Source: an uncultured Clostridia bacterium
GTDB lineage: Bacteria > Bacillota > Clostridia > Oscillospirales > Ruminococcaceae
Direction: 5' to 3'
NCBI GenBank assembly: GCA_947628405.1
Contig: CANQZR010000002.1
Coordinates: 1-49,774 of the forward strand
DNA length: 49,774 nt
The notes under the pieces are model-generated. The model ran no database searches and was not told where the DNA came from. It saw only the letters and a list, made by a program, of their open reading frames with translations. Below are positions 9,722-19,439 of the stretch, one piece after another (the first letter of the stretch is position 1; the number at the start of each line of letters is the position of its first letter). A program made the translations under genes and the position numbers.

Positions 9722-10373
9722 TGTAAGAGCTGTATTTGAGAAAAAAGGACGAGCTGTATTTATTTCACATCTTGATCTGTTCCGGACGATGCAGAGAGCG
9801 CTGAAAAGGTCGAAACTTCCTGTATGGTACTCACAGGGATTCAATCCGCATATATATCTTAATTTTCCGTTGGCGCTTTCTCTCGGAGTGTCAAGCAGTA
9901 CGGAATTTATGGATTTTTCGGTAACGGAAAGTTTTGATATGGACGAAGGCAGGGATATGCTCAATTCAGTTATGCCGGAAGGTCTATCTGTATTAAAGCT
10001 GTCCGGACCCATATACAAAAACAGTGATATAGGTTTTGCTGAATATAAAATGTGTTTTTACGGCGGTGCAGCTCCTGAATATATGCTTGAAAAGCTGAAT
10101 ATGATGATGGATCTGGAAACAATAGAGATAGATAAGCGTTCAAAAAGCAAAGGTACGATAAAAATTGACATTAGACCTTATCTTGATATATTGAACGTCG
10201 GCATTAAAGATGATCATGCGGAGATCGATATAAGACTTCCGGCAGGAGGTACTCTTAATATCAATTCAAATGTTTTTGCAGATACTTTCTCAGATATAAG
10301 CGGAATAACATTTGATAGCGTTTATGCAGAACGCACAAAAATTTTGAGAAAAAACGGAGAAATTTTTATGTAA
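9708..10373 (+). CDS. DUF2344 / TIGR03936 family protein
   Basis: KKGRAVFISHLDLFRTMQRALKRSKLPVWYSQGFNPHIYLNFPLALSLGVSSSTEFMDF; TTG 9708 has better SD spacing than GTG 9699. Confidence 0.88.
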   Translation: MEKTDVRAVFEKKGRAVFISHLDLFRTMQRALKRSKLPVWYSQGFNPHIYLNFPLALSLGVSSSTEFMDFSVTESFDMDEGRDMLNSVMPEGLSVLKLSGPIYKNSDIGFAEYKMCFYGGAAPEYMLEKLNMMMDLETIEIDKRSKSKGTIKIDIRPYLDILNVGIKDDHAEIDIRLPAGGTLNINSNVFADTFSDISGITFDSVYAERTKILRKNGEIFM

Positions 10374-10405
10374 TGTACATTTCACAAATTTTTACCTGAA
10401 AATAC

Positions 10406-10434
10406 TTGCAATCTGTATAAAAATGTGATAATAT
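10406..10434 (+). promoter_or_regulatory. Promoter for the rplS leader
   Basis: TTGCAA-17 nt-TAATAT; predicted TSS about 10441. Confidence 0.6.
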
Positions 10435-10440
10435 TAAATA

Positions 10441-10594
10441 GCATTTGATGATCCGCCCGCGCTTCAGCGGACGAGATTAATGCCTGCCGAATGGCGCATT
10501 AAAAGGACAGTCCGCTGCCTTATGCCGGTTTTGAGTGTTGTATCCGGCTTTCTTGCGAAAGGTAAGAATGTCTTGAAATTAGGAGGAATTGAAT
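10441..10594 (+). ncRNA. Structured 5' leader of rplS (L19 leader-like cis-regulatory RNA)
   Basis: CAGCGGAC (10465-10472)/GTCCGCTG (10510-10517) encloses TTAATGC (10477-10483)/GCATTAA (10496-10502) with inner GCC-GAAT-GGC; downstream GCCGG (10524-10528)/CCGGC (10544-10548). Confidence 0.75.
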
Positions 10595-10939
10595 ATGGAC
10601 GCACTCAAACTTATCAGCGACAGCAGCCTTAAAAAAGAAGCTCCTGTTGTAAATGTCGGCGATACCGTAAAGGTACACGTTAAGATCAAGGAAGGCGACA
10701 AGTACAGGATCCAGATATTTGAAGGTACTGTTATCGCTAAGAAGCACGGCGGAATAAATGAAACATTTACCGTAAGACGTGTTGCTCACGGCTGCGGTAT
10801 TGAAAGAGTATTTCCGGTACACTCTCCTGTAGTTGACAAGGTAGAGATTGTAAGAAGCGGTAAAGTTCGCCGCAGCAAGCTCTATTATATCCGCAGCAGA
10901 GTCGGAAAGGCTGCAAAGGTTAAAGAACAGATCCGTTGA
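10595..10939 (+). CDS. rplS: 50S ribosomal protein L19
   Basis: VGDTVKVHVKIKEGDKYRIQIFEGTVIAKKHGGINETFTVRR; SD AGGAGG at 10581. Confidence 0.97.
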   Translation: MDALKLISDSSLKKEAPVVNVGDTVKVHVKIKEGDKYRIQIFEGTVIAKKHGGINETFTVRRVAHGCGIERVFPVHSPVVDKVEIVRSGKVRRSKLYYIRSRVGKAAKVKEQIR

Positions 10940-10951
10940 CGGGTGTTATTC

Positions 10952-10974
10952 AAAAGGGACTTATTGTCCCTTTT
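10952..10974 (+). terminator. Rho-independent terminator after rplS
   Basis: AAAAGGGAC-TTATT-GTCCCTTTT. Confidence 0.85.
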
Positions 10975-11029
10975 GTGCTATAACCGTGGGGAAGATGATA
11001 AAAATAATTTTTGAAAGGGTGTGCTTTTT

Positions 11030-11653
11030 ATGGCGAAATACCAGTTGGATTATGAAGCAGTCGAAGAGGATAAAAACAAAGAAATAACTGCGGCAGAAGA
11101 GTATATAGATTGGGTAGAAACTATCATATTTGCTTTTTTTGCTGTAATACTTATTTTTACTTTTATTCTCCGTGTGGCGAATGTTGACGGAGAATCTATG
11201 CAGCCTACTCTTACCAATGGTGACAGGCTTATAGTTTCACATCTTTTCTATGAACCTAAAGCCGGCGATATCGTTATTGTAAACGATCTTCAGGGTCATG
11301 TATACAATGATGAAAACAAGCTGGAAACGGTCGACGGACTTGGAAAAGTTATCGTAAAACGTGTAATAGCTGTAGGAGGTCAGAAAGTAAATATTGATTT
11401 TGACACAGGCGACGTATTTGTAGATGATGTCAAGCTTGATGAAAAATATATTGCCGAACCTACACAAATGGACGAAGGCGGACATCAGTATCCTGTAGTT
11501 GTTCCGGACGGTTACGTTTTTGTAATGGGCGACAACCGTATGAATTCTACAGACAGCAGAGATGCAAGGGTAGGATTTGTGGAAGAGGAAGATGTTCTCG
11601 GTAAGGTAGTAATAAGGATATTCCCGTTTAGTTCTATAGGCGTTCCTGCATGA
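11030..11653 (+). CDS. lepB: Signal peptidase I
   Basis: [47 protein letters not shown]. Confidence 0.97.
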   Translation: MAKYQLDYEAVEEDKNKEITAAEEYIDWVETIIFAFFAVILIFTFILRVANVDGESMQPTLTNGDRLIVSHLFYEPKAGDIVIVNDLQGHVYNDENKLETVDGLGKVIVKRVIAVGGQKVNIDFDTGDVFVDDVKLDEKYIAEPTQMDEGGHQYPVVVPDGYVFVMGDNRMNSTDSRDARVGFVEEEDVLGKVVIRIFPFSSIGVPA

Positions 11654-11666
11654 TCCGGAGGAAGCA

Positions 11667-12533
11667 ATGACTGAAACTCCTTCAATACAATGGTTTCCCG
11701 GTCATATGGCAAAGACCAGGCGCATGATAAAGGCTGCTCTTCCGCTTGTTGACGCTGTTGTTGAGATAATTGATGCGAGAGTACCTGAATCAAGCAGAAA
11801 TCCTGATCTGCGGTCAATGATAAAAGGAAAACCAAGAATAGTTATTCTGAATAAATGTGATGCTGCCGATGATTCTGCAACACAAAAATGGCTTGCATGG
11901 TATGGAAAGCAGGGAATAACCGCTATAGCTGCCGATTGCAGAAGCGGAAAAGGTCTGAACAAGTTTTCTCAATCGGTAAAGACCGTGCTTGCAGATCTGA
12001 TAGCAAAATATGAAGCCAAGGGTATGAACGGCAGAACCATTCATCTTATGGTGGTAGGTATACCTAATGTAGGCAAATCTTCATTTATAAACAGACTTGC
12101 CGGTCAGAAAAAAGCCAAGGTCGAAGATCGTCCGGGAGTAACAAGGGATAAACAGTGGATAAGAATAAGCGACGACATAGAGCTCTTGGATATGCCCGGT
12201 GTGCTGTGGCCAAAGTTTGACGATATGTCAGTGGGAGAAAAACTGGCTTTTACAGGCGCAGTAAAAGATGATGTTGTTGATATTGAGGCTCTTGCAAGCA
12301 GACTTCTTTATATATTGAGCAATCTATATAAAGAACGCCTTGAGGAAAGATACAAGATCACCGTATCTGAATGTGAGGACGGTTATGAACTGCTCCTGAA
12401 AGTTGGAAAAGCCAGAGGAATGCTTATGTCAGGCGGAGAGATCAATACGGAGCGTGCTGCTGCTGCCGTTCTTGATGAATACAGGAGCGGAAAGCTCGGA
12501 CGGATAACATTTGAACTTCCTCCAAAGGAATGA
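11667..12533 (+). CDS. rbgA: Ribosome biogenesis GTPase YlqF/RbgA
   Basis: [25 protein letters not shown], circularly permuted NKCD / [12 protein letters not shown]. Confidence 0.97.
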   Translation: MTETPSIQWFPGHMAKTRRMIKAALPLVDAVVEIIDARVPESSRNPDLRSMIKGKPRIVILNKCDAADDSATQKWLAWYGKQGITAIAADCRSGKGLNKFSQSVKTVLADLIAKYEAKGMNGRTIHLMVVGIPNVGKSSFINRLAGQKKAKVEDRPGVTRDKQWIRISDDIELLDMPGVLWPKFDDMSVGEKLAFTGAVKDDVVDIEALASRLLYILSNLYKERLEERYKITVSECEDGYELLLKVGKARGMLMSGGEINTERAAAAVLDEYRSGKLGRITFELPPKE

Positions 12534-12540
12534 AACATAT

Positions 12541-13167
12541 ATGAAAATTCAGCAGACAACGGATCTTTTTGAATTTGATGATCTGATAAGAAAAGACTTT
12601 TCAGCAGTATGCGGCATAGACGAAGCCGGAAGAGGACCTCTTGCCGGTGACGTTTACGCCGCCGCTGTGATTTTTGACTCCGGTGTTTATATTGAAGGAA
12701 TAAATGACAGCAAGAAGCTTTCGGAAAAGAAGCGTGAATTTCTTTATGACGAAATAATTTCCAAGGCAAAAGCCTATTGTGTTGCCACAGCTTCGGTAGA
12801 AGAAATTGAAGCTGTAAATATCCTTAACGCTGCAATGCTTGCTATGGAAAGAGCCTATAACGGTCTTGGCATAAGCGCCGATATTGCTCTTATTGACGGC
12901 AACAAAGCTCCATTGATAGGTTGTAAGACCAGAACTGTAATTAAAGGCGATTCAACGTCTGCAAGTATAGCGGCAGCTTCTATCCTTGCCAAAGTAAGCC
13001 GTGACCGGTACATGAAAAAAATTGCTGAACAATATCCTCAGTATTGTTTTGATAAGCATAAAGGATACGGTACAAAACTTCATTATGAAATGCTTATGAA
13101 ATATGGACCGTCCCCGATCCACAGAATGTCATTCCTTAAAAAACTGTATAATTATAAAAATGGATAA
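12541..13167 (+). CDS. rnhB: Ribonuclease HII
   Basis: VCGIDEAGRGPLAGDVYAAAV, SIAAASILAKVSRDRYM. Confidence 0.96.
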   Translation: MKIQQTTDLFEFDDLIRKDFSAVCGIDEAGRGPLAGDVYAAAVIFDSGVYIEGINDSKKLSEKKREFLYDEIISKAKAYCVATASVEEIEAVNILNAAMLAMERAYNGLGISADIALIDGNKAPLIGCKTRTVIKGDSTSASIAAASILAKVSRDRYMKKIAEQYPQYCFDKHKGYGTKLHYEMLMKYGPSPIHRMSFLKKLYNYKNG

Positions 13168-13522
13168 AAAAACGATTGGCGATTTAGGAGAAAATTTTAC
13201 TGCCTGTTACCTTGAAAGAAAAGGTTATACCATACTGAAAAGGAATTTCAGGATAAAAGGCGGAGAAATAGATATTATTGCCGCAAAAGACGGAATGATC
13301 GCTTTTATTGAAGTCAAGACAAGAGCGCCTGATCCTCTTGTAAACGGATTTGAAGCAATTACTCCGGCAAAAATAAAACTGATAATAAAAACGTCTGAGC
13401 AGTATTCGATAAAATATCCGCATGATCTTCAGCCGAGATTTGATGCCGCTTGGGTCACGGTTTCGGGCGAAAAGGTGATAGGATTTCAATATATTGAAAA
13501 TGCTTTTGATGCGAGCAAATAA
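13160..13522 (+). CDS. YraN/UPF0102 family putative endonuclease
   Basis: LGENFTACYLERKGYTILKRNFRIKGGEIDIIAAKDGMIAFIEVKTR; position after rnhB. Confidence 0.95.
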   Translation: MDKKTIGDLGENFTACYLERKGYTILKRNFRIKGGEIDIIAAKDGMIAFIEVKTRAPDPLVNGFEAITPAKIKLIIKTSEQYSIKYPHDLQPRFDAAWVTVSGEKVIGFQYIENAFDASK

Positions 13523-13550
13523 TGTATTTTTTTGTAAAGGACTGTAGTAT

Positions 13551-15044
13551 ATGTATTACAAAAGCACCAGAGACAGCAATGTCAATATCACTTCGGCAGA
13601 AGCAATAGTTAAAGGTATTTCCGATGACGGAGGACTTTTCGTTCCCTCAGAGATACCCTCTGTAAGCATTGACGAGATCATCAGACTTGGCGAAATGAGC
13701 TATGCCGAAAGAGCGGCTTATATATTTTCTAAGTATCTCACTGATTTTACAGATGCAGAGATAAGATACTGCACAGACAATGCTTATAATGATAAGAAAT
13801 TTGCCACAGACAATATTTCCGAAATTTCACATTTGTTTGACGGCACATATGTATTGGAGCTTTGGCACGGTCCTACTTGTGCATTCAAAGATATGGCTTT
13901 GCAGATACTTCCGTATCTGCTGACCACTTCGGCAAAGAAGATAAATATTGACAAGAAGATCGTTATACTTGTTGCAACATCGGGCGATACCGGCAAAGCT
14001 GCTCTGGAAGGCTTTGCTGATGTTCCGGGAACGCAGATAATGGTTTTTTATCCGGAAGACGGAGTAAGTCCTATGCAGAAACGTCAGATGACTACACAGG
14101 ACGGTAAAAATGTTGCCGTATGTGCTGTCAAGGGCAATTTTGACGATTGCCAGAACGGCGTAAAGGCTATATTTACCAATGAAGAACTCAAAGCCGAGCT
14201 TGACGCAAAGGGACTTATGTTTTCAAGTGCAAATTCTATAAACTGGGGACGTCTTGCTCCTCAGATAATTTACTATGTTTCTGCGTATGCGTCTCTTGTA
14301 AAAGATGAAGAAATAAAAGCCGGAGATAAGGTGAACATTGTTGTTCCTACGGGAAATTTCGGCAATATACTGGCTGCATATTATGCAAAGCATATGGGGG
14401 TTCCTGTAAACAAGCTGATCTGTGCGTCAAATTCCAATAAAGTTCTTACTGATTTTATTACTACAGGAATTTACGACAGAAACAGGGAATTTTACACAAC
14501 GATCTCTCCGTCTATGGATATACTTATATCCAGCAATCTTGAACGTCTGCTTTATATTATGTGCGGTGAAAATGACGCTCTTATCCGTGAATGGTTCGGT
14601 TCTCTTTCCAAAAACGGAAAGTATGAAGTTACTGACGATATAAAAGCGAAGCTGTCCGAAGAATTTGCTGCCGGTTTTTGTGATGATACGGAAACCAAGG
14701 CTACTATCAAGAGGATATATGATAAGTATTCCTATACTCTTGATACGCATTCCGCCGTTGCAGTAAAGGTTTATGAAGATTATCGCCGCGAAACAGGGGA
14801 TACCACAAAAACTATTATTGCTTCTACAGCAAGTCCGTACAAATTCAGCGCAAGTGTTCTTGAAGCAATAGAAGGCAAGGTATCCGAGCTTGATGAATTT
14901 GATATGATCGACAGACTTGCGGCTATTTCGGGTTATGAGATCCCTCAGGCTCTTGCTTCTCTTAAAACAAAGGAGATAAGATTTAAGGATATCATAGTCA
15001 AGGAAGATCAGAAAGATTATGTTATGGACAAACTTTCCGTATAA
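13551..15044 (+). CDS. thrC: Threonine synthase
   Basis: MYYKSTRD...GLFVPSEIP, ELWHGPTCAFKDMALQ, VATSGDTGKAALEGF. Confidence 0.95.
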   Translation: MYYKSTRDSNVNITSAEAIVKGISDDGGLFVPSEIPSVSIDEIIRLGEMSYAERAAYIFSKYLTDFTDAEIRYCTDNAYNDKKFATDNISEISHLFDGTYVLELWHGPTCAFKDMALQILPYLLTTSAKKINIDKKIVILVATSGDTGKAALEGFADVPGTQIMVFYPEDGVSPMQKRQMTTQDGKNVAVCAVKGNFDDCQNGVKAIFTNEELKAELDAKGLMFSSANSINWGRLAPQIIYYVSAYASLVKDEEIKAGDKVNIVVPTGNFGNILAAYYAKHMGVPVNKLICASNSNKVLTDFITTGIYDRNREFYTTISPSMDILISSNLERLLYIMCGENDALIREWFGSLSKNGKYEVTDDIKAKLSEEFAAGFCDDTETKATIKRIYDKYSYTLDTHSAVAVKVYEDYRRETGDTTKTIIASTASPYKFSASVLEAIEGKVSELDEFDMIDRLAAISGYEIPQALASLKTKEIRFKDIIVKEDQKDYVMDKLSV

Positions 15045-15056
15045 TGAGGTGTACCG

Positions 15057-15743
15057 ATGGCTTTATTTGCAATAGCCGACCTGCATTTGTCATTATCGGT
15101 AAACAAGCCCATGGATATATTCAGCGGCTGGGATAACTATGTAGAAAGACTTTCCGAAAATTGGACAAAAATAGTGTCTGATGAAGATACGGTAGTTCTT
15201 CCCGGAGATATCTCATGGGGCATCGACCTGAATGAAGCAAAAGCTGATTTCGGTTTTATCAATGGTCTTAAAGGTACAAAGATAATTTTAAAAGGGAACC
15301 ATGATTATTGGTGGTCAACTATGTCCAAACTTAATTCATTCCTGAAAGAAAACCGATTTGATACGATAAAAATACTTCATAATAATCATTATAGATATGA
15401 AGAATACGGTATATGCGGAACCAGAGGCTGGATAAACGAAACGGATATCCCGGCAGATGCTAAAGTTCTTGCAAGGGAAGCCGGAAGATTGGAAACTTCT
15501 ATACAGTCGGCTCTTGCCGAAGATCTTGAACCGATCGTGTTCCTTCACTATCCGCCCATTTACGGTGATGAATATAATTATGATATTTTGGATGTAATGT
15601 ATAAATATAATATAAAAAAATGTTATTACGGACATCTTCACGGAAAGGCTCATAAATATGCGATATGCGGCGAACGCGACGGCATTGATTTCAGATTGAT
15701 ATCCGGAGATTTTGTACAATTTTGCCCTATCAGAATAGCATAA
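15057..15743 (+). CDS. Calcineurin-like metallophosphoesterase
   Basis: IADLHLS, VLPGDISWG, LKGNHDYWW, FLHYPP, YGHLHG. Confidence 0.92.
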   Translation: MALFAIADLHLSLSVNKPMDIFSGWDNYVERLSENWTKIVSDEDTVVLPGDISWGIDLNEAKADFGFINGLKGTKIILKGNHDYWWSTMSKLNSFLKENRFDTIKILHNNHYRYEEYGICGTRGWINETDIPADAKVLAREAGRLETSIQSALAEDLEPIVFLHYPPIYGDEYNYDILDVMYKYNIKKCYYGHLHGKAHKYAICGERDGIDFRLISGDFVQFCPIRIA

Positions 15744-15843
15744 ATTGTGCGATATGGCGAAAAATGGTTTTATCTATAGTATTTTTTTTCTTTATATGAT
15801 ATAATTATAAATATGTTTTTTATAAAAATGGAGGACGTTTAAA

Positions 15844-17127
15844 ATGAGTTTAGTGTCAACAAATAAAATTGAAAATGCAAAGTATGAACTTGAGATCAAA
15901 GCCGATGCCGAGGCTTTTGAAAAAGCTATTCAGGAAACTTATCTGAGATCACGCGGCAGGATCAACGTAAATGGTTTCAGAAAAGGAAAAGCTCCCAGAA
16001 AGATGATAGAACAGCTTTACGGCGAGAATGTATTTTATGAGGATGCAGTAAACGCTCTTGTCAATACCGAAGTTGCTCCGGCAATAGAAAGCACCGATTA
16101 TGAGCTTGTTGCAAATCCTGAGATAAATGTTACTTCTGTAAATAAAAATGATGGCGTTACATTCAAGGTAGTTATAACAGTTAAGCCTGAAGTGGAAATT
16201 TCCGATTATAAGGGTATAGAAATTGAAAAAACTGTCAATGCTGTAACCGACGAGGATATAGACAGACAGATACAGGCTCTCAGAGAAAGAAACGGCAGAC
16301 TTGTTACCGTTGAGGACAGAGCTGCCGAAAACGGTGATGTTGCTGTTATAGACTTTGAGGGATTCAAGGACGGCGTTGCTTTTGAAGGCGGAAAGGATTC
16401 CAACTATGAACTGGCTCTTGGCTCCGGTACTTTTGTTCCCGGATTTGAGGAGCAGATCGTAGGAAAGAAAACAGGTGATGAATTTACAATAAATGTTACT
16501 TTCCCTGAAAATTATCAGATGGAAGAACTTGCAGGTCAGCCTTGTGAATTTAAGATCAAGCTCAATGAGATCAAAACAAAGGAACTTCCTGAACTGGACG
16601 ATGAATTTGTTAAGGACGCTACAGAGTTTGAAACACTTGACGAACTTAAAAATGATATGAGAACAAAGCTCGAGGAACACGCTGCACAGCACGCGGAAGC
16701 CGAAGCAGAAAATAAACTTTTTGAATCACTTATCGACAAGCTCAATGCCGATATTCCTCAGGTAATGTATGAAAATAAGATCGACGAAATGGTAAGGGAT
16801 TTTGAAATTCGTCTTTCTCAGCAGGGACTCGATATGAAAACATATCTCACATATACAAATATGGATATGGCAGCATTCCGCAAGTCTTTTGAGGAACAGG
16901 CTCAGAAGCAGGTAAAGGTAAGACTTGCTCTTGAAAAGATAGCTGATCTTGAAAATGTTGAAGTTACCGATGAACAGGTCGAGGAAGAGATCAACAAAAT
17001 GGCAGAACAGTATAATATGTCTGCTGACAAGATCAAGTCAATTGTTGGCACAAAGGCTGTAAAGAGCGACCTCAGAGTTGCCGAAGCAAGCAAGATCGTA
17101 AAAGATTCTGCTAAAATAAACGGCTGA
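15844..17127 (+). CDS. tig: Trigger factor
   Basis: RSRGRINVNGFRKGKAPRKMIEQLYG; FKBP domain; genomic position before clpP-clpX. Confidence 0.96.
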   Translation: MSLVSTNKIENAKYELEIKADAEAFEKAIQETYLRSRGRINVNGFRKGKAPRKMIEQLYGENVFYEDAVNALVNTEVAPAIESTDYELVANPEINVTSVNKNDGVTFKVVITVKPEVEISDYKGIEIEKTVNAVTDEDIDRQIQALRERNGRLVTVEDRAAENGDVAVIDFEGFKDGVAFEGGKDSNYELALGSGTFVPGFEEQIVGKKTGDEFTINVTFPENYQMEELAGQPCEFKIKLNEIKTKELPELDDEFVKDATEFETLDELKNDMRTKLEEHAAQHAEAEAENKLFESLIDKLNADIPQVMYENKIDEMVRDFEIRLSQQGLDMKTYLTYTNMDMAAFRKSFEEQAQKQVKVRLALEKIADLENVEVTDEQVEEEINKMAEQYNMSADKIKSIVGTKAVKSDLRVAEASKIVKDSAKING

Positions 17128-17257
17128 TAAGCAAATATCCTTAAAATTTTTATCAGTTGAAATGCACTTTATACGATAATGGCAAACTTGTAAGCAAGAT
17201 CTATTAAAAACATTTGCATTTTCCTGTGTGGACGGATCCTAAAATATTTAAATGCCG

Positions 17258-17287
17258 CAAACCATCTTTCCGCAGAAGGATGGTTTG
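17258..17287 (+). promoter_or_regulatory. Strong hairpin in the clpP 5' untranslated region
   Basis: CAAACCATC-TTTC-CGCA-GAAG-GATGGTTTG: 13-bp stem (one G-U) with CGCA tetraloop; no T-tract. Confidence 0.7.
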
Positions 17288-17327
17288 TATGGTATTGATG
17301 AATTTCTGCGGAGAATTGAGGTTTATT

Positions 17328-17918
17328 ATGAGTATAAGTATTCCTTATGTTGTAAGACAAACAGGCAGAGGAGAGCGTTCGTATGATATCTTCTCAATGC
17401 TTCTTGAGGACAGGATCATTATGCTTTATGAAGATGTCAATGATGCTTCAGCAAGCCTTGTAGTATCACAGCTTCTTTATCTTGAAAGTCAGGATCCTGA
17501 AAAGGATATAAGCCTTTATATAAACAGTCCCGGAGGTTCTGTTACTGCCGGAATGGCAATATATGATACAATGCAGTATATAAAATGTGATGTATCGACT
17601 ATATGTGTAGGTCTTGCAGCTTCAATGGGAGCTTTTCTGCTTTCTTCCGGAGCAAAAGGAAAAAGGCTGGCTCTTCCCAATTCGGAAATAATGATACATC
17701 AGCCGCTTATTTCGGGAGGTCTTTCCGGTCAGTGTACCGATATCAAAATACGCGCTGAACATCTTGTAAGAACAAGAGAAAATCTGAACAGGATACTTGC
17801 TCAGAATACTGGAAAGCCTATAGAAACAATAAGAGAAGACACCGAGCGTGATAATTTTATGAGTGCGGCTGAGGCTGCGGATTACGGTCTGGTAGATAAG
17901 GTTATTTTTAGTAGATAA
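17328..17918 (+). CDS. clpP: ATP-dependent Clp protease proteolytic subunit
   Basis: [23 protein letters not shown]...[22 protein letters not shown]. Confidence 0.97.
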   Translation: MSISIPYVVRQTGRGERSYDIFSMLLEDRIIMLYEDVNDASASLVVSQLLYLESQDPEKDISLYINSPGGSVTAGMAIYDTMQYIKCDVSTICVGLAASMGAFLLSSGAKGKRLALPNSEIMIHQPLISGGLSGQCTDIKIRAEHLVRTRENLNRILAQNTGKPIETIREDTERDNFMSAAEAADYGLVDKVIFSR

Positions 17919-17935
17919 GTCTGGAGTTTGATATA

Positions 17936-19204
17936 ATGGCCGGAAATGATGGTATGAAACGCTGCGGTTTTTGCGGAAAGCCCGAAAACAGGGTGCAGAA
18001 TATTTTTTCCGCAGGAAACTGCAATATATGTGACGAATGCGTTATTTATTGCTATGAAATGCTTGCAAAGCATAATCTTGTTTACAGCGGCGTTAAGCAT
18101 CTAAACAATAAAAATGCCGCTCCTCGTCCGATAAAGATCAAGAAACCTTCGGAGATCAAAAAAGTTCTTGATGAATATGTTATCGGACAGGATGAAGCCA
18201 AAACTGCATTGTCAGTGGCAGTATATAATCATTACAAACGCATAATGACTCAGGTGGATACAGATGATGTTGAACTCCAGAAAAGCAATATCATTCTTGT
18301 AGGTCCTACCGGAGTGGGTAAAACTATACTTGCGCAGACTCTTGCAAAGACATTGGATGTGCCATTTGCCATAGCCGATGCTACTACTCTTACGGAAGCG
18401 GGCTATGTGGGCGATGATGTGGAAAACGTTCTTGTAAGATTGCTTCAGGCTGCGGATTTCAACGTTGAAGAAGCAGAGCGAGGCATTATTTATATTGATG
18501 AAATTGATAAAATTGCCAGAAAATCTGAAAATACATCTATAACCCGTGACGTAAGCGGTGAGGGCGTTCAGCAGGCGCTTCTGAAAATAGTAGAGGGAAC
18601 GGTTTCAAACGTTCCTCCTCAGGGCGGAAGAAAACACCCTAATCAGGAATTTATACACATTGATACAAAAAATATACTTTTTATATGCGGCGGAGCTTTT
18701 GACGGTCTCGATAAAGTTATCCAGAAGCGTACTGAATCGTCATCACTTGGTTTTGGCGCCGATATAAAGACAAAATCGGAAAAATCCAAGGGAATATACA
18801 AGGAAGTAATACATCAGGATTTTGTAAAATACGGCATGGTTCCTGAGTTCGTCGGCAGAATGCCCGTAATCGCCGTTCTTGACGAGCTTGATGAAGATTC
18901 ACTGGTAGAGATACTTGTCAAGCCTAAAAATTCTCTTGTAAAGCAGTACAAAAAGCTCTTTGAACTGGACGGAATAGAGCTGGAATTTGAAAATGAAGCT
19001 TTGCGTGCAATAGCAAAAAAAGCTATCGAACAGAATACAGGTGCGCGCGGTCTGCGCTCGATAGTTGAAAAAATACTTCAGAAATATATGTTTGAGCTTC
19101 CGTCAAATTCTGACGTATGCGGTTTGACTGTCACTAAAAACTGCGTTTCAGGTGAAGAAGAACCTATTGTCAGAAAAGGAAAGAAAAAAACTGTAAAAAA
19201 ATGA
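17936..19204 (+). CDS. clpX: ATP-dependent protease ATP-binding subunit ClpX
   Basis: N-terminal zinc finger CGFCGKPE...[22 protein letters not shown]. Confidence 0.97.
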   Translation: MAGNDGMKRCGFCGKPENRVQNIFSAGNCNICDECVIYCYEMLAKHNLVYSGVKHLNNKNAAPRPIKIKKPSEIKKVLDEYVIGQDEAKTALSVAVYNHYKRIMTQVDTDDVELQKSNIILVGPTGVGKTILAQTLAKTLDVPFAIADATTLTEAGYVGDDVENVLVRLLQAADFNVEEAERGIIYIDEIDKIARKSENTSITRDVSGEGVQQALLKIVEGTVSNVPPQGGRKHPNQEFIHIDTKNILFICGGAFDGLDKVIQKRTESSSLGFGADIKTKSEKSKGIYKEVIHQDFVKYGMVPEFVGRMPVIAVLDELDEDSLVEILVKPKNSLVKQYKKLFELDGIELEFENEALRAIAKKAIEQNTGARGLRSIVEKILQKYMFELPSNSDVCGLTVTKNCVSGEEEPIVRKGKKKTVKK

Positions 19205-19234
19205 TCTTTGTTATATATAGGATATTAAATCATA

Positions 19235-19268
19235 AAATACGCTTTTTGTTCAAAGGGCGTATTTTTGT
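19235..19268 (+). terminator. Rho-independent terminator after clpX
   Basis: AAATACGC-loop-GCGTATTT followed by TTG TTT. Confidence 0.75.
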
Positions 19269-19357
19269 TTAGTCACATGGTCAGTAATTGGTTTGTTATG
19301 TGTATCATGGAATTTAAAAACTCAGTATAAACTAAATTTAATTTCTTAAATTGTTAC

Positions 19358-19386
19358 TTGCAAAATATAAGCATTTAATATATAAT
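19358..19386 (+). promoter_or_regulatory. Sigma-A type promoter for lon
   Basis: TTGCAA-17 nt-TATAAT. Confidence 0.65.
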
Positions 19387-19439
19387 ATAAGTGTGTATTA
19401 TATTTATCATGATCGGATATTTCCGGTCGGGAGGTTAGT

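Noticed and set aside
15949-16692. 247-aa minus-strand ORF antisense to tig
   Set aside because: Opposite the well-supported trigger factor gene; no domain or SD support.
17214-17327. N-terminally extended ClpP starting at 17214
   Set aside because: The extension reads through the hairpin and is not ClpP-like; ATG 17328 begins the canonical MSISIPYVV sequence.
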